A stretch of DNA of 5,718 bases. Origin: Candidatus Heimdallarchaeota archaeon (lineage in GTDB: Archaea > Asgardarchaeota > Heimdallarchaeia > Heimdallarchaeales > Kariarchaeaceae). The DNA lies in NCBI GenBank assembly GCA_022574115.1, contig JACZSS010000215.1, forward strand, positions 1 through 5,718, written 5' to 3'. Both the position numbers and the translations under genes were made by a program. Below, one piece after another: positions 5,709 through 5,718 of the stretch (its first letter is position 1; every line of letters starts with the position of its first letter). The notes below the pieces were generated by a model that searched no databases, was not told the origin of the DNA, and saw only the letters and a program-made list of their open reading frames with translations.

Positions 5709-5718
5709 TGAACTCTAT

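Overview
The window looks archaeal, most probably an AT-rich ammonia-oxidising thaumarchaeon of the Nitrososphaera/Nitrosocosmicus type; this assignment is inference. The evidence is as follows. The DNA is AT-rich. Genes are spaced singly or in divergent/convergent pairs rather than packed in bacterial operons. Several genes have a TATA-like A/T box about 27-31 bases before the start codon and no Shine-Dalgarno, which is the arrangement of leaderless archaeal mRNAs. No -35/-10 bacterial promoter stood out. The gene mix (compact FKBP, SBBP propeller protein, 3-hydroxyanthranilate dioxygenase, 2-aminomuconate deaminase-like RidA protein) fits soil Thaumarchaeota as I remember them, but no database was consulted.

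Layout. Bases 1-400 (+) hold the 3' part of a RidA-family gene related to 2-aminomuconate deaminase; its start lies before the window. It converges on a 109-residue FKBP-type prolyl isomerase at 428-757 (-). The FKBP gene is divergent, across a 148-base promoter region, from an unrecognised helical protein at 906-1574 (+). A 372-base spacer (1575-1946) carries a 10-bp inverted repeat interlocked with an 8-bp one, then a TATA box and a Shine-Dalgarno. They lead into a 604-residue exported protein made of exactly seven SBBP repeats, a complete beta-propeller (1947-3761, +). A 659-base spacer (3762-4420) contains what looks like a decayed reading frame on the minus strand (3882-4082). It is followed by an unrecognised protein with a C-terminal membrane anchor and a final CxxC (4421-5047, +). 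The window ends with 3-hydroxyanthranilate 3,4-dioxygenase on the minus strand (5141-5674), with its promoter at the right edge.

How the genes fit together. The two outer genes act in the same route: opening of the 3-hydroxyanthranilate ring, and (after decarboxylation and oxidation) deamination of 2-aminomuconate. This is the meta-cleavage branch of tryptophan/kynurenine breakdown. The genes between them have no evident link to that route and look like housekeeping or accessory genes lying between pathway members. I see no CRISPR array, tRNA, rRNA, intact transposon or recognisable defence system. The most unusual items are the membrane-anchored protein at 4421-5047, the complete seven-blade SBBP protein with a GC-rich patch in its first blade, and the interlocked inverted repeats upstream of it.
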